This document shows, in pieces, positions 28,309 to 38,470 of a stretch of 64,000 nt of DNA; within the stretch, counting starts at the first letter, position 1; each line of letters starts with the position of its first letter. The stretch comes from an uncultured Chlorobiota bacterium. GTDB lineage: Bacteria > Bacteroidota > Ignavibacteria > UBA10030 > UBA6906. The notes under the pieces were generated by a model that worked only from the letters and a program-made list of their open reading frames with translations, made no database searches and was not told the DNA's origin. Location: assembly GCA_900696645.1 (NCBI GenBank), contig CAADGV010000014.1, positions 49,596 through 113,595 on the forward strand. Reading direction: 5' to 3'. Position numbers and translations under genes: made by a program.

Positions 28309-30033
28309 ATGGTCAAGAGGATAGCAACTGTGTTAATCCTTGTACTCTGTAGTTCGTTCGCGCTTGCGCAGAAGCCGCAAGCGGTTATCGGCGCGGGATT
28401 GGGAGCGCCGTTCAAGTCTGCATACTTTCAACCCGGCGGAACGGTGAGAACCCTCTCCGCGGATACTGTGTACATTCTTACCGGTATTTACTATGTCGAT
28501 TCACTGGCTGTCATCAACATCGCCCCGGGAACAGTGATTCTTGGTGATTCGGCAACAGGCGCCACATTGTGCATTAAGCGGGGCGGGAAAATCTATGCCA
28601 ACGGTACGGTAGATCGCCCTATCGTGTTTACGACGCGGAACAATCCCGGCAATCGCAGAGTCGGGCAATGGGGCGGCCTTATCCTGCTTGGCACGGCCCG
28701 CAACAATCAAAGCCTGAACCAGACAATTGAAGGCGGACTTCATCCTTCAGCCGTGTACGGCGGAACAAACGATGATGATTCGAGCGGCGTTGTAAGATAC
28801 GTCCGAATCGAATACGGCGGGATTCCGTTCCTTACCGACAACGAGGTCAACGGATTGACGATGGGAAGTGTTGGTCGCCGCACCGTCATCGAATATGTTC
28901 AAACGAGCTTCAACAATGACGACGGCTTCGAGTGGTTCGGCGGAACCGTCAATGCACGTTACCTCGTCTCATGGCGCAATCTTGACGACGACTTCGATTC
29001 TGATTTCGGCTGGAGCGGCCGTGTGCAGTTCGGCTATGCCTTGCGCGACCCGGCAATTTTTGATGCAAGCACAGGAAGCAACTCGAACGGTTTTGAGACA
29101 GATAATATGGGAGGAAGCTCCGGTCCCTGGCCGGCGCGCCCGACAACGAGCGGAATCTTTTCCAACATGACGCTCATTGGCCCTGCTTCCGATACAAGCC
29201 AATACGGAAGCATTTCGCCCAAACATGATTATGCATTGTTTATCCGCCGGCGTTCTTCGATCAGTATCTACAACTCATTGTTTGCCGGTTTCCGTCACGG
29301 GCTGGTGTTGCGCAATGACAGCACGCAGTGGAATGCCAGCGTTGACAGCCTGCAGATTCGCAATACCAGCATTCAGGCCGGCCGTCGTACTGTTGGAGTC
29401 GATACACCTCCGGCATCATTCTCGGGTACGGGAGGATTCAACGGTTTCAACGCTGAAACTTGGTTCCTGACTTCGGGATGGGGCAACATCGGAACTGCGC
29501 CGCGCCAGCCATCGGCCGTCGGGTTGGGTGCGGCGGCATTCGTCATGGGCGTAGGTACCGATCCCCGGCCGGCACTTGGGTCTGAGCCTGTAACAGCCGG
29601 TACAAACTTTTCCAATCCGCGCCTGAACGGGTTCATCACAACTACATACCGAGGCGCATTCGATCCTGCGTTGCCGATGAATCAACAGTGGACTGCAGGC
29701 TGGACGAACTTCGATCCGCAGAACACGAATTATCTGACAAGCGTGAAGGAAGTGTCGCAGACTGTTCCGCAAAGGTTCGAACTCGGTCAGAACTATCCTA
29801 ATCCCTTCAACCCGACAACGAATATTCAGTTCCAGATTCCGAAGAACAGCTTCGTCACGTTGAAGGTGTATAACATGCTCGGACAGGAAGTGGCAACACT
29901 GGTGAATCAACAGTTGAGTGCAGGTTCATTTGTTGCCGATTTCGATGCGGCGAATCTTGCGTCCGGTTCGTACATCTACCGCTTGTCTGCCGACGGTGCG
30001 GTGCAGTCGCGCAAAATGGTTCTCATGCGCTAA
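28309..30033 (+). CDS. Secreted beta-helix-like protein with T9SS type A sorting domain
   Basis: Signal peptide MVKRIATVLILVLCSSFALAQ; C-terminal FELGQNYPNPFNPTTNIQFQIP...GSYIYRLSADGAVQSRKMVLMR; RBS-like AGGAGG. Confidence 0.85.
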   Translation: MVKRIATVLILVLCSSFALAQKPQAVIGAGLGAPFKSAYFQPGGTVRTLSADTVYILTGIYYVDSLAVINIAPGTVILGDSATGATLCIKRGGKIYANGTVDRPIVFTTRNNPGNRRVGQWGGLILLGTARNNQSLNQTIEGGLHPSAVYGGTNDDDSSGVVRYVRIEYGGIPFLTDNEVNGLTMGSVGRRTVIEYVQTSFNNDDGFEWFGGTVNARYLVSWRNLDDDFDSDFGWSGRVQFGYALRDPAIFDASTGSNSNGFETDNMGGSSGPWPARPTTSGIFSNMTLIGPASDTSQYGSISPKHDYALFIRRRSSISIYNSLFAGFRHGLVLRNDSTQWNASVDSLQIRNTSIQAGRRTVGVDTPPASFSGTGGFNGFNAETWFLTSGWGNIGTAPRQPSAVGLGAAAFVMGVGTDPRPALGSEPVTAGTNFSNPRLNGFITTTYRGAFDPALPMNQQWTAGWTNFDPQNTNYLTSVKEVSQTVPQRFELGQNYPNPFNPTTNIQFQIPKNSFVTLKVYNMLGQEVATLVNQQLSAGSFVADFDAANLASGSYIYRLSADGAVQSRKMVLMR

Positions 30034-30227
30034 TCGTGTTGAGAGTCACGCCGGAGAGGAACTTCTTCTCCGGCTCCTGATTCTGAGTTGTTCGAGCTGG
30101 CGAGTTGTTCACAAATCCATCCACAGATGTGGATAAGAAACTGAATAAAGGTTGTTGAGAGAGAAGAGAAGGTTTTCAGATACAGTTCGCAGTGATCAAT
30201 CCACCCACTCCTTGATGGGATGGAACA

Positions 30228-30280
30228 GAGGCTTCACCAACGACTCTGACCCTCGTTGTGTGAAGCCTCACCATTTTTCG
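30228..30280 (+). terminator. Strong stem-loop terminator
   Basis: GAGGCTTCACCAACGA...TCGTTGTGTGAAGCCTC followed by ACCATTTTT. Confidence 0.75.
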
Positions 30281-30320
30281 TCGAATTCAGGCTAAAAAGA
30301 TGCAAAACGGCCATTCATCT

Positions 30321-30377
30321 CTTTACAATTTCTTAACATTGGGTTTACATCGGGTTGACCCGATCTGTGTAGATTTA
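30321..30377 (+). promoter_or_regulatory. Candidate PHO box array plus -7-like element upstream of the porin-pst operon
   Basis: Four consecutive 11-mers CTTTACAATTT/CTTAACATTGG/GTTTACATCGG/GTTGACCCGAT (30321-30364) then TAGATTTA (30370-30377). Confidence 0.75.
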
Positions 30378-31819
30378 TGCCCGACAGTTGCAAGGGGCTG
30401 TCACTACGGTCATTCACAACTACAAAGGGTCAGACTTTGTACATCAGCGCCATCCTCCGAGTGGGCGCAATGGTGATGTATATCTCCACCATGACACTCG
30501 CACAACAGGCAGAGCAGGATTCCTCGTTACGCGATGAAGTTGAACATCTCAAAGCGGTCGTTGAAGGTCTCCAGGAATCGTCAACAGAGTACCAGGGCAT
30601 CGTCGAGCAACTGCGCAAGATCAAGATTTCCGGCTACATGCAAACGCAGTTCCGATGGACTGACGTAAACGGAACACTCTCTCCGTTCTCCGGCGGCAAC
30701 TTCCCGACGAACAGCAACAAAGTGTTTCAGGTACGCCGGGGACGCATCAAAATCAACTACGATAACGTTCTTACACAATTCGTTCTGCAGTTCGACGCCG
30801 TTCCGGCAGGGTTCTCCATCAAGGATGCATTTCTTTCGATCACCGATCCGTGGATGCAATCATTCGGATTGCAGATAGGTGTGTTCGACCGTCCGTTCGG
30901 GTACGAGATTTCCTTTTCCTCGAACATGCGCGAGGCGCCGGAGCGTTCACGCATGTTTCAAACGCTGTTTCCCGGCGAACGGGATCTTGGCGCAAAGCTC
31001 TTCTTCGCCCCGCAGCTTGGTGATTTGACATGGCTGCGGGCAGACGTCGGTATCTTCAACGGTACGGGAGCAAATGCGAATGAATTCGACAGTTTCAAGG
31101 ATGTGATCGGACGTGTTGGCGCACAATTTCCGTTTGAAGATATCGGAGCGGAAATTGATGTCGGCGTGTCGGGGTACTTCGGCAACGTCCGCAACAATAC
31201 GAAATATCTCTGGGAAACTGGAGAGGTGTTTCCGGGCGTCAGGGGTTTTGTGGTTGATTCGGCGCTTTCGAATTTGGGAGATGGCGTTGCGCGGCGCTAC
31301 ATGGGCGTTGATGCGCAATTCTACTATGATGTTCCGTACATCGGTGGCCTTGCATTGCGTGCCGAATACATAACCGGCAAGCAGCCCGGCGGTTCGGAGT
31401 TGATTGCCGCAACAGCAAGCAGTGGAAGAAGTCAAACAACTGTCAGTCCGGCGTCGCAGCCGACGGGGCCGCTGTACCTTCGCAAGTTTGCCGGATGGTA
31501 CGTCAATCTCGTGCAGAATATCGGCAACGCGCATCAGGTCATGGCGAAGTACGATGTGTATGATCCGAACACCGAGGTCGGTAAAGGCGAGTTGTTCGAG
31601 TCGAGCAATCTTTCTGCTGCCGATCTGAAATACTCTACTCTCGGCTTCGGCTATGCGTATCATTGGGATGGGAATATCAAATTCATTCTCTACTACGAAA
31701 TCGTTAAGAACGAAACAGTCACGCCGGTGTCGGGGACATCGGCAACGCTGTCTCCATACTTCAAGGATGTGAGAGACAACGTGTTGACGTTTCGCATTCA
31801 GTATAGATTTCCGTTTTAG
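30377..31819 (+). CDS. Phosphate-selective porin O/P-like outer-membrane protein
   Basis: Coiled-coil N-terminus, GYMQTQFRW, RRGRIKINYDN; beta-barrel ending in F; true start probably 30435 or 30470. Confidence 0.82.
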   Translation: MPDSCKGLSLRSFTTTKGQTLYISAILRVGAMVMYISTMTLAQQAEQDSSLRDEVEHLKAVVEGLQESSTEYQGIVEQLRKIKISGYMQTQFRWTDVNGTLSPFSGGNFPTNSNKVFQVRRGRIKINYDNVLTQFVLQFDAVPAGFSIKDAFLSITDPWMQSFGLQIGVFDRPFGYEISFSSNMREAPERSRMFQTLFPGERDLGAKLFFAPQLGDLTWLRADVGIFNGTGANANEFDSFKDVIGRVGAQFPFEDIGAEIDVGVSGYFGNVRNNTKYLWETGEVFPGVRGFVVDSALSNLGDGVARRYMGVDAQFYYDVPYIGGLALRAEYITGKQPGGSELIAATASSGRSQTTVSPASQPTGPLYLRKFAGWYVNLVQNIGNAHQVMAKYDVYDPNTEVGKGELFESSNLSAADLKYSTLGFGYAYHWDGNIKFILYYEIVKNETVTPVSGTSATLSPYFKDVRDNVLTFRIQYRFPF

Positions 31820-31851
31820 AGATTTGTTTCAACAACATACAGGGTCAGAAC

Positions 31852-32676
31852 ATGAACAAGCTGCTTCTCACGGCTGTTGTCGGTGTATTTGTGTGGACAA
31901 GCATTTATGCGCAAGAGAAAATTACAGTCAAGGGCTCGGATACGATGGTGATTCTTGCGCAACGTTGGGCTGAGAGGTACATGTCCGCAAACAAGAATGT
32001 CGTCATACAAGTGACAGGCGGTGGCTCGGGAACGGGAATCTCGGCACTGATCAACGGCACAACGGATATTTGCAACTCATCCCGCCCGATGAAACCGGCC
32101 GAACGTGACAAACTGAAGCAGCGATTCGGCACTCGCGGTATCGAGATCAAATGCGCGCAGGACGGATTGTCAATCTATGTACATGAATCGAATCCCGTCA
32201 CGGAACTGACTCTGCCGCAAATCAAGGATATCTACACAGGGAAGATCACGAATTGGAAGGATGTTGGCGGACCGAACGAGCGTATTGTGTTGTACAGCCG
32301 CGAGAACAACTCGGGCACGTATGTCTACTTCAAAGACAATGTGCTTAATGGAGATGATTTTGCCGCTACCGCGCAGAATATGCCCGGAACCGCCTCGGTG
32401 GTAAACGCGGTTGCAAAGGACAAGAACGGCATCGGTTACGGCGGCGCTGCATACGGAAAGGGTATTCGTGAGTTGAAGGTGAGGAAGGACGCAAGCTCGC
32501 AAGCATACGCGCCCACGCGGGAAACAATTACTTCGGGAGTCTATCCGATCAGCCGGTATCTGTTCATGTACATCAAGAATAGGCCGACGGGCATAATGAA
32601 GGAATACATCGACTGGATTCTCGGAGACGAAGGACAGAGTGTTGTGAATGAAGTCGGGTATTTCCCGATCCGGTAG
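31852..32676 (+). CDS. pstS: Phosphate ABC transporter substrate-binding protein (copy 1)
   Basis: ITVKGSDTMVILAQRWAE...VTGGGSGTGISALINGTTDICNSSRP. Confidence 0.93.
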   Translation: MNKLLLTAVVGVFVWTSIYAQEKITVKGSDTMVILAQRWAERYMSANKNVVIQVTGGGSGTGISALINGTTDICNSSRPMKPAERDKLKQRFGTRGIEIKCAQDGLSIYVHESNPVTELTLPQIKDIYTGKITNWKDVGGPNERIVLYSRENNSGTYVYFKDNVLNGDDFAATAQNMPGTASVVNAVAKDKNGIGYGGAAYGKGIRELKVRKDASSQAYAPTRETITSGVYPISRYLFMYIKNRPTGIMKEYIDWILGDEGQSVVNEVGYFPIR

Positions 32677-32716
32677 TTGCATGGTGTTAGAAGTATATCT
32701 TAGGAAGGAGTAAAAG

Positions 32717-33541
32717 ATGAAGAACATTCTGATGCTCATTGTTGTGTCATTGCTGGGTTCATCATTCATATCGGCAGCCGAAAAAATAACAGTCAAAGGT
32801 TCCGACACGATGGTGATTCTCGGGCAGCGATGGGCGGAAATGTACATGCGGGCGAACAAGGATGTGATTATTCAGGTAACCGGCGGAGGTTCGGGAACGG
32901 GAATCTCGGCGCTGATTAACGGCACAACGGATATCTGCAATTCTTCCCGTCCGATCAAGGAATCCGAGCGGGCGAAGTTGAGCGAAAAGCAAGGCTCACG
33001 CGGCGTCGAAATCAAATGCGCGCTCGACGGCCTTGCCATCTACGTGCATGAATCGAACCCTGTAAAAGAACTTACGCTTGCGCAAATCAGGGATATCTAC
33101 ATGGGCAAGATAAGGAATTGGAAAGAAGTCGGCGGGCCTGACCAACGCATCATTCTCTACAGCCGCGAAAACAACTCCGGCACGTACGTGTATTTCAAAG
33201 ATGAAGTCTTGGGTGGGATGGACTTCGCCAAGAATGCGCAGAACATGGCCGGAACCGCGGCTGTCGTGAATGCTGTTGCCAAAGACAGGGCAAGCATTGG
33301 CTACGGTGGTGCGGCGTACGGCAAAGGGATTCGTGAGCTGAGCGTGAAGAAGGATGCCAACTCTCCGGCATACGCGCCGACAATGGAGAATATTCGCACG
33401 GGCAAGTACCCGATCAGCCGCTTTCTGTTCATGTACACAAAATCCCGCCCGACAGGGGCGCTCAAGAACTTCATTGACTGGACTCTGAGCGCAGAAGGTC
33501 AAAAGATTGTCGGCGAAGTCGGATATTTTCCCATCAGATAA
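32717..33541 (+). CDS. pstS: Phosphate ABC transporter substrate-binding protein (copy 2)
   Basis: Highly similar to copy 1 throughout. Confidence 0.93.
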   Translation: MKNILMLIVVSLLGSSFISAAEKITVKGSDTMVILGQRWAEMYMRANKDVIIQVTGGGSGTGISALINGTTDICNSSRPIKESERAKLSEKQGSRGVEIKCALDGLAIYVHESNPVKELTLAQIRDIYMGKIRNWKEVGGPDQRIILYSRENNSGTYVYFKDEVLGGMDFAKNAQNMAGTAAVVNAVAKDRASIGYGGAAYGKGIRELSVKKDANSPAYAPTMENIRTGKYPISRFLFMYTKSRPTGALKNFIDWTLSAEGQKIVGEVGYFPIR

Positions 33542-34700
33542 CGGAACGAGAAACGTGTCCCCTGAGCAACTCGATGATCGAGACGTCGCGAATCCCGTCG
33601 CAACAGCGGCAGGTCAGCAACGCTCTTCGAACAATGGTGACAATCATAGCGGAAGACTGAACAAAGCCGAGTTGAAAAAGAGATTCCGGCTTGGAGAATT
33701 TCTTGCGGAGAAGTTGGTCACGTCGATTGCCATGGTGTCGTTGGCCGCGATTGTTCTGATCTTCCTGTTTGTGTTTCGTGAGGCGGCGCCGATTTTTATT
33801 CAGAAGGAAAGACCCGTTCATACTGTCGAGGTGGAAGAGGAGGAGACGTACGGCGAAGAATTTTTGGGCGAGGGAGCCCAGCGTCTCAGTGAAGAAAGCG
33901 CAGGCAAACCCTCGGTGGAATCCAGCGGCAGCGAGGGGGAGGCCTCGCTTTCCAATCTTCTCTCAACAACGTGGCAACCTGTCGCAACCGAACCAAAGTA
34001 CGGTCTCTGGCCGCTTATTGTCGGAACGCTGAAGGTAACAGTGATTGCTGTACTTATAGCCGCGCCGCTTGCTATTCTTGCGGCACTTTTCACTTCCTCG
34101 TTTGCGCCGCGTTGGTCGCGAGAATACATCAAGCCTGCCATTGAACTTCTTGCCGGATTTCCGTCGGTTGTGATCGGGTTCTTTGCCCTTGTAACACTTG
34201 CAACGGCAATGCAAAGTGTGTTCGGTTACCAGTACAGGTTGAACGCACTGCTCGGTGGCATTGCGATGTCGTTGGCTGTCATTCCCATCATCTATACCGT
34301 TTCGGAAGATGCGATTACCGCCGTTCCCCGCTTCATGACGGAGGCATCGCTTGCGCTCGGCGCAACGAAATGGCAAACGGCCCTGTTTGTGACTCTTCCG
34401 GCTGCAACGCCCGGCGTGTTTGCGGCGATTTTGTTGGGATTCGGCAGGGCGTTTGGCGAGACGATGATTGTGCTGATGGCAACCGGCAACGCGGCACTGA
34501 TGTCGTGGAGTATTCTCGAGCCGGTTCGCACAATGTCTGCAACCATCGGCGCGGAGATGGCCGAGGTCGTGTTCGGCGATACGCATTATCATATTCTCTT
34601 TTTCATCGGGGCAATCCTTTTCATTTTCACGTTTGCACTAAATGCGATAGCAGAGGTGTTCATTCGCGAACGTTTGTTGAAACGGTTCAAGGGAGTGTGA
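33507..34700 (+). CDS. pstC: Phosphate ABC transporter permease PstC
   Basis: PstC permease motifs; the annotated ATG overlaps pstS2 by 35 bp, a GTG at 33555 is an alternative start. Confidence 0.9.
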   Translation: MSAKSDIFPSDNGTRNVSPEQLDDRDVANPVATAAGQQRSSNNGDNHSGRLNKAELKKRFRLGEFLAEKLVTSIAMVSLAAIVLIFLFVFREAAPIFIQKERPVHTVEVEEEETYGEEFLGEGAQRLSEESAGKPSVESSGSEGEASLSNLLSTTWQPVATEPKYGLWPLIVGTLKVTVIAVLIAAPLAILAALFTSSFAPRWSREYIKPAIELLAGFPSVVIGFFALVTLATAMQSVFGYQYRLNALLGGIAMSLAVIPIIYTVSEDAITAVPRFMTEASLALGATKWQTALFVTLPAATPGVFAAILLGFGRAFGETMIVLMATGNAALMSWSILEPVRTMSATIGAEMAEVVFGDTHYHILFFIGAILFIFTFALNAIAEVFIRERLLKRFKGV

Positions 34701-34701
34701 G

Positions 34702-35607
34702 ATGAAGCTGAAACGCCGTCTCATGGGATCGTGGGTTGTGGGCACCAGCGCAGTTGCCACGCTGACGATCATTGTCGTGATGCTCGCGATGACGGCAAGC
34801 ATTGTGTGGGGAGCGAAAGACACGATTTCGTGGGAGTTTCTCACCGCTGCCCCGCGTGAAGGAATGACGGAGGGAGGAATCTTTCCTGCAATTATCGGGA
34901 CGGTATTGTTGGTGCTGCTGATGTCGATTGCAGGAGTTCCGGCTGGCGCAATCACTGCCGTGTACCTCAGCGAGTACGCAAGCCAGAAGTCCATCATCGC
35001 ACGATCAATCCGGTTTGCCGTGAATACGCTGGCAGGCGTCCCTTCGATTGTATTCGGGTTGTTCGGACTCGGGTTCTTCGTTCAGTTTGTCGGAGGGGGA
35101 ATGGACGATATGTTTTCGGGAGGCGGAGAACTCCGGTGGGCGCAACCGAACATTCTCTGGGCCAGTCTGACCATGGCGCTTCTGACATTACCCGTCGTGA
35201 TTGTTTCCGTTGAAGAGGCAATCAAAACGGTGCCGCAGGATTTGCGGGCAGGAAGTCTTGCGCTGGGCGCAACAAAGTGGCAGACAATCTGGAAAGTTGT
35301 GCTTCCGAATTCGATGAACGGTATTTTTACGGGGGCAATTCTTGCGGTCAGTCGCGGTGCGGGCGAAGTAGCGCCCATTCTCTTTACCGGTGCAGCGTAC
35401 TTTTTGCCGCATCTGCCGAATGCCATCTCCGACCAGTTCATGCACCTCGGCTACCACGTGTATATTATGTCGACGCAATCGACCAACGTCGATGCGACAA
35501 AAGGAATTCAATATGCCACAACACTGGTGTTGTTGGGGCTGACTGTAACACTCAATCTCTCGGCGATCATCCTCCGCTCGCGGATGAGAGCCCGGCAGAT
35601 CCATTAG
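34702..35607 (+). CDS. pstA: Phosphate ABC transporter permease PstA
   Basis: Permease motif [47 protein letters not shown]. Confidence 0.93.
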   Translation: MKLKRRLMGSWVVGTSAVATLTIIVVMLAMTASIVWGAKDTISWEFLTAAPREGMTEGGIFPAIIGTVLLVLLMSIAGVPAGAITAVYLSEYASQKSIIARSIRFAVNTLAGVPSIVFGLFGLGFFVQFVGGGMDDMFSGGGELRWAQPNILWASLTMALLTLPVVIVSVEEAIKTVPQDLRAGSLALGATKWQTIWKVVLPNSMNGIFTGAILAVSRGAGEVAPILFTGAAYFLPHLPNAISDQFMHLGYHVYIMSTQSTNVDATKGIQYATTLVLLGLTVTLNLSAIILRSRMRARQIH

Positions 35608-35609
35608 CG

Positions 35610-36380
35610 ATGACAACGATGCTTTCATCAACAAAAATACGAACACAGAACCTCAACCTTCACTACGGCCCCAAGCAGGCCTTGAAGGATATCAGCATTG
35701 ATATTCCTGTCAGACGCGTGACGGCATTCATCGGCCCTTCCGGCTGCGGAAAGTCAACCTATCTGCGCAGTCTCAACAGGATGAATGATTTGATCGATGA
35801 TGTGACGATTGACGGGAAGGTGTATATCGATGATGTTGACATTTACGACAAGGATGTTGATGTGGTCGAACTACGCAAGCGGGTGGGAATGATCTTCCAA
35901 AAATCCAATCCCTTTCCCAAATCCATTTATGACAACGTAGCCTACGGCCCGCGTATTAACGGTGTGAATGAGAAGAGGAAACTTGACGAGATTGTCGAAC
36001 AAACCCTCATCCGTTCCGCCCTCTGGTCTGAAGTGAAGGACGATTTGCGCAAAAGCGCCCTTGCCCTCTCAGGCGGACAGCAACAGCGCCTCTGCATAGC
36101 CCGTGCCCTTGCCGTCGATCCCGAAGTGTTGCTGATGGACGAGCCCGCCAGCGCCCTCGACCCGATTGCCACGGCTAAGATTGAAGAACTAATTTATGAG
36201 TTGAAAGAGAAGTATACAATCGTTATTGTAACTCATAACATGCAGCAAGCGGCACGGGTCAGTGATTTTACGGCGTTCTTCTATCTGGGGGAATTGATTG
36301 AGTATGATGAGACAAAGAAGATGTTTACAACTCCCGTCAAGAAGCAGACTGAGGAGTATATCACCGGACGATTCGGCTAA
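35610..36380 (+). CDS. pstB: Phosphate ABC transporter ATPase PstB
   Basis: Walker [26 protein letters not shown]; the six-frame ORF from 35277 overextends into pstA. Confidence 0.95.
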   Translation: MTTMLSSTKIRTQNLNLHYGPKQALKDISIDIPVRRVTAFIGPSGCGKSTYLRSLNRMNDLIDDVTIDGKVYIDDVDIYDKDVDVVELRKRVGMIFQKSNPFPKSIYDNVAYGPRINGVNEKRKLDEIVEQTLIRSALWSEVKDDLRKSALALSGGQQQRLCIARALAVDPEVLLMDEPASALDPIATAKIEELIYELKEKYTIVIVTHNMQQAARVSDFTAFFYLGELIEYDETKKMFTTPVKKQTEEYITGRFG

Positions 36381-36388
36381 GGTGCAGC

Positions 36389-37096
36389 ATGAACACAACA
36401 CGAGGCATTCCGGAAAGGGAATTAATGCACAGGCATTTTGAGTACGAGCTTGACGGATTGAAGTCCAACATCATCAAGATTGCGAGTCTTGCCGAAGAGG
36501 CTATCGCCCGGTCTATCAGGTCGCTGCTCGAACAGAAGAAGGAAGTCGCCTACGAAGTGATTGAATTCGACAAGCAGATCGATGCTTATGAAATCGTCAT
36601 CGACAATCATGTGGTGGATATTCTGGCGTTGCAGCAGCCGGTTGCTGTTGATCTGCGGTTTATTCTTGCCGCCTCGAAAATCAACAACGATCTCGAGCGG
36701 ATTGGCGATCACGCAGTCAACATCGCGGAGTCGGCCCTGGTGCTGGCGAATGCGCCGCACATCAAGCCGCTCGTGGATATCCCCATCATGGCCGACACGA
36801 CCAAGCACATGCTGCGCGACGCCATCGACGCGTTTATTCACCGCGACGCACAGAAAGCCCGACTCGTTCTGGAAAAGGACGACACGATTGATAATCTGAA
36901 CAAGAAGATTGTGGGCGACCTCGTGGCCCTCATGCGGAAGGAGCCCTCAACAATCGACCAGGCTCTTGACCTGATTCGTGTCAGCCGCAACCTCGAACGC
37001 GTTGCCGACCTTACGACCAACATTGCGGAGCAGGTGATTTTTATGGCGGAAGCCCGTGTGGTGAAGCACCATCTCAACGAGCTGCCGGAGAAGTAG
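36389..37096 (+). CDS. phoU: PhoU
   Basis: Two PhoU repeats (DLERIGDHAVNIAE, NLERVADLTTNIAE). Confidence 0.94.
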   Translation: MNTTRGIPERELMHRHFEYELDGLKSNIIKIASLAEEAIARSIRSLLEQKKEVAYEVIEFDKQIDAYEIVIDNHVVDILALQQPVAVDLRFILAASKINNDLERIGDHAVNIAESALVLANAPHIKPLVDIPIMADTTKHMLRDAIDAFIHRDAQKARLVLEKDDTIDNLNKKIVGDLVALMRKEPSTIDQALDLIRVSRNLERVADLTTNIAEQVIFMAEARVVKHHLNELPEK

Positions 37097-37111
37097 GTTT
37101 ACCGCAGGCAA

Positions 37112-37381
37112 AGGGTGAAACACATCCTGCTGCCCTGTGTATCCAACCCTTTCAGGGTTGTCGGGTTTGCGCCGTGTGTTTGTCACAGGGGACTCCGTCC
37201 CCTGCTATAGTATCCGACGCCGTTGGGGTCGGAAAAGATGGAGTAGTTGGTGCCAGTCCTTGTTGACTCCGAAGGGGTCAGATACTAAAGGTTGGGGTGA
37301 AACCCCAACTATAGAAGATATGAGACTGATCTTCACCCTGAAGGGGTGAAATACATCCTGTTGCTTTGTGTTCCAGCCCGC
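37112..37381. repeat. Clustered palindromic repeats
   Basis: Direct repeat GGGTGAAAcACATCCTGcTGC at 37112 and about 37345; palindromes CAACCCTTTCAGGGTTG, AGGGGACTCCGTCCCCT, GTTGGGGTGAAACCCCAAC, TTCACCCTGAAGGGGTGAA. Confidence 0.75.
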
Positions 37382-37435
37382 CGGTGTGGCTCATATTAAT
37401 CAATCCGCGTCATCCGCGTTCCGTTCTTTTCGCTA

Positions 37436-38470
37436 CTACGTATTCAACCCGAACGCAACATCCCTGTCGAAAATCCAGCTGAACTTTTCCTTCCCCGAAA
37501 AACTTACACGGTCGGCAAGCTTCGCGTAGCGTTCCGAAAGGTTGCAGAGATAATCCTGCGCCTTCGCTGCAACATCCGAGAGGCCCTGAATCGTTTCCAG
37601 TCTCCAGTGTTCCACCAGATCCTCGATAATGTCCGAGTAATCCTTCACGGTGTACACGCCGGTTTTCTGCGCGACAATCGAATACTTCTCGAATAAGTTC
37701 TTGTCCCTGCCGTCGTACATCAGCACGGCCGGCATGGTGATTTTCGTTTTCATCATCTTGGCAAACGAGAGAACGGCCTGCGCCGGATCGAGTTCGAACA
37801 CCTTGCTCATGAACAGCTTGTACGCCTTCTCGTGCCGCGCCTCGTCGCCCGCAATCAGGCCGCAGATTTTGTGGAGCATATCCTCGCCCGACTTTTTGGC
37901 AAGCACGCCCACGTTGCGGTGCGAGATTTTCGTCGCCCGTTCCTGAAATGATGTGTAGATGAATCCGAGATACGGATCATCGCCCGTTTGCGGGTCGAAG
38001 CCGTTGTTGATGAGGTGGTGGACTGTTGTTTCGACGGCGCGCATATCCACGCGGCCGGAAAGGTACAGGTACTTGTTGAGCAAATCGCCGTGGCGGTTTT
38101 CCTCCGCAGTCCAGCCGCGGCCCCACTGTGCCCATGGCGTGTCGCTTGCGCCCGTCGGGTCCTTCACGCCCTGCAGCCGGTTGATCCACGACTGGTAGGT
38201 GGGGAGCGCCTCCTCCGTTACCATGTCGCCCACCAGCACAACTAACAGGTCATCCGGCAGCACCGACGCCCGCGACCGGAACTCGGCGAGTTGCGTGTGC
38301 CAGTCTTCCTGTGTAATGTCGGGAAGAAAATCGCTGGGCTGCCAACTCTCCTCCACAGGTACGAGAAGTTCGGAGAGATGCTCCTTGACAAATCCCTCCA
38401 TGCTTTTTATGACTTCAAACCGGGAAGACGTTACGGGGATATCATTTACAGACGCCACACATTGCTCCAT
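37436..38470 (-). CDS. Acyl-[ACP] desaturase (FAB2/DesA-like ferritin fold)
   Basis: TAEENRHGDLLNKYLYLSGRVDMRAVE and GDEARHEKAY di-iron motifs. Confidence 0.92.
   Translation of the reverse strand: MEQCVASVNDIPVTSSRFEVIKSMEGFVKEHLSELLVPVEESWQPSDFLPDITQEDWHTQLAEFRSRASVLPDDLLVVLVGDMVTEEALPTYQSWINRLQGVKDPTGASDTPWAQWGRGWTAEENRHGDLLNKYLYLSGRVDMRAVETTVHHLINNGFDPQTGDDPYLGFIYTSFQERATKISHRNVGVLAKKSGEDMLHKICGLIAGDEARHEKAYKLFMSKVFELDPAQAVLSFAKMMKTKITMPAVLMYDGRDKNLFEKYSIVAQKTGVYTVKDYSDIIEDLVEHWRLETIQGLSDVAAKAQDYLCNLSERYAKLADRVSFSGKEKFSWIFDRDVAFGLNT

Noticed and set aside
30105-30136. Replication origin
   Set aside because: Only two DnaA-like boxes, no dnaA/dnaN neighbourhood or AT-rich unwinding element seen
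35277-35609. N-terminal extension of the PstB ORF
   Set aside because: Overlaps pstA in another frame and lacks PstB homology; ATG at 35610 fits better
37112-37381. CRISPR array
   Set aside because: Repeats are palindromic, degenerate and irregularly spaced with no cas genes
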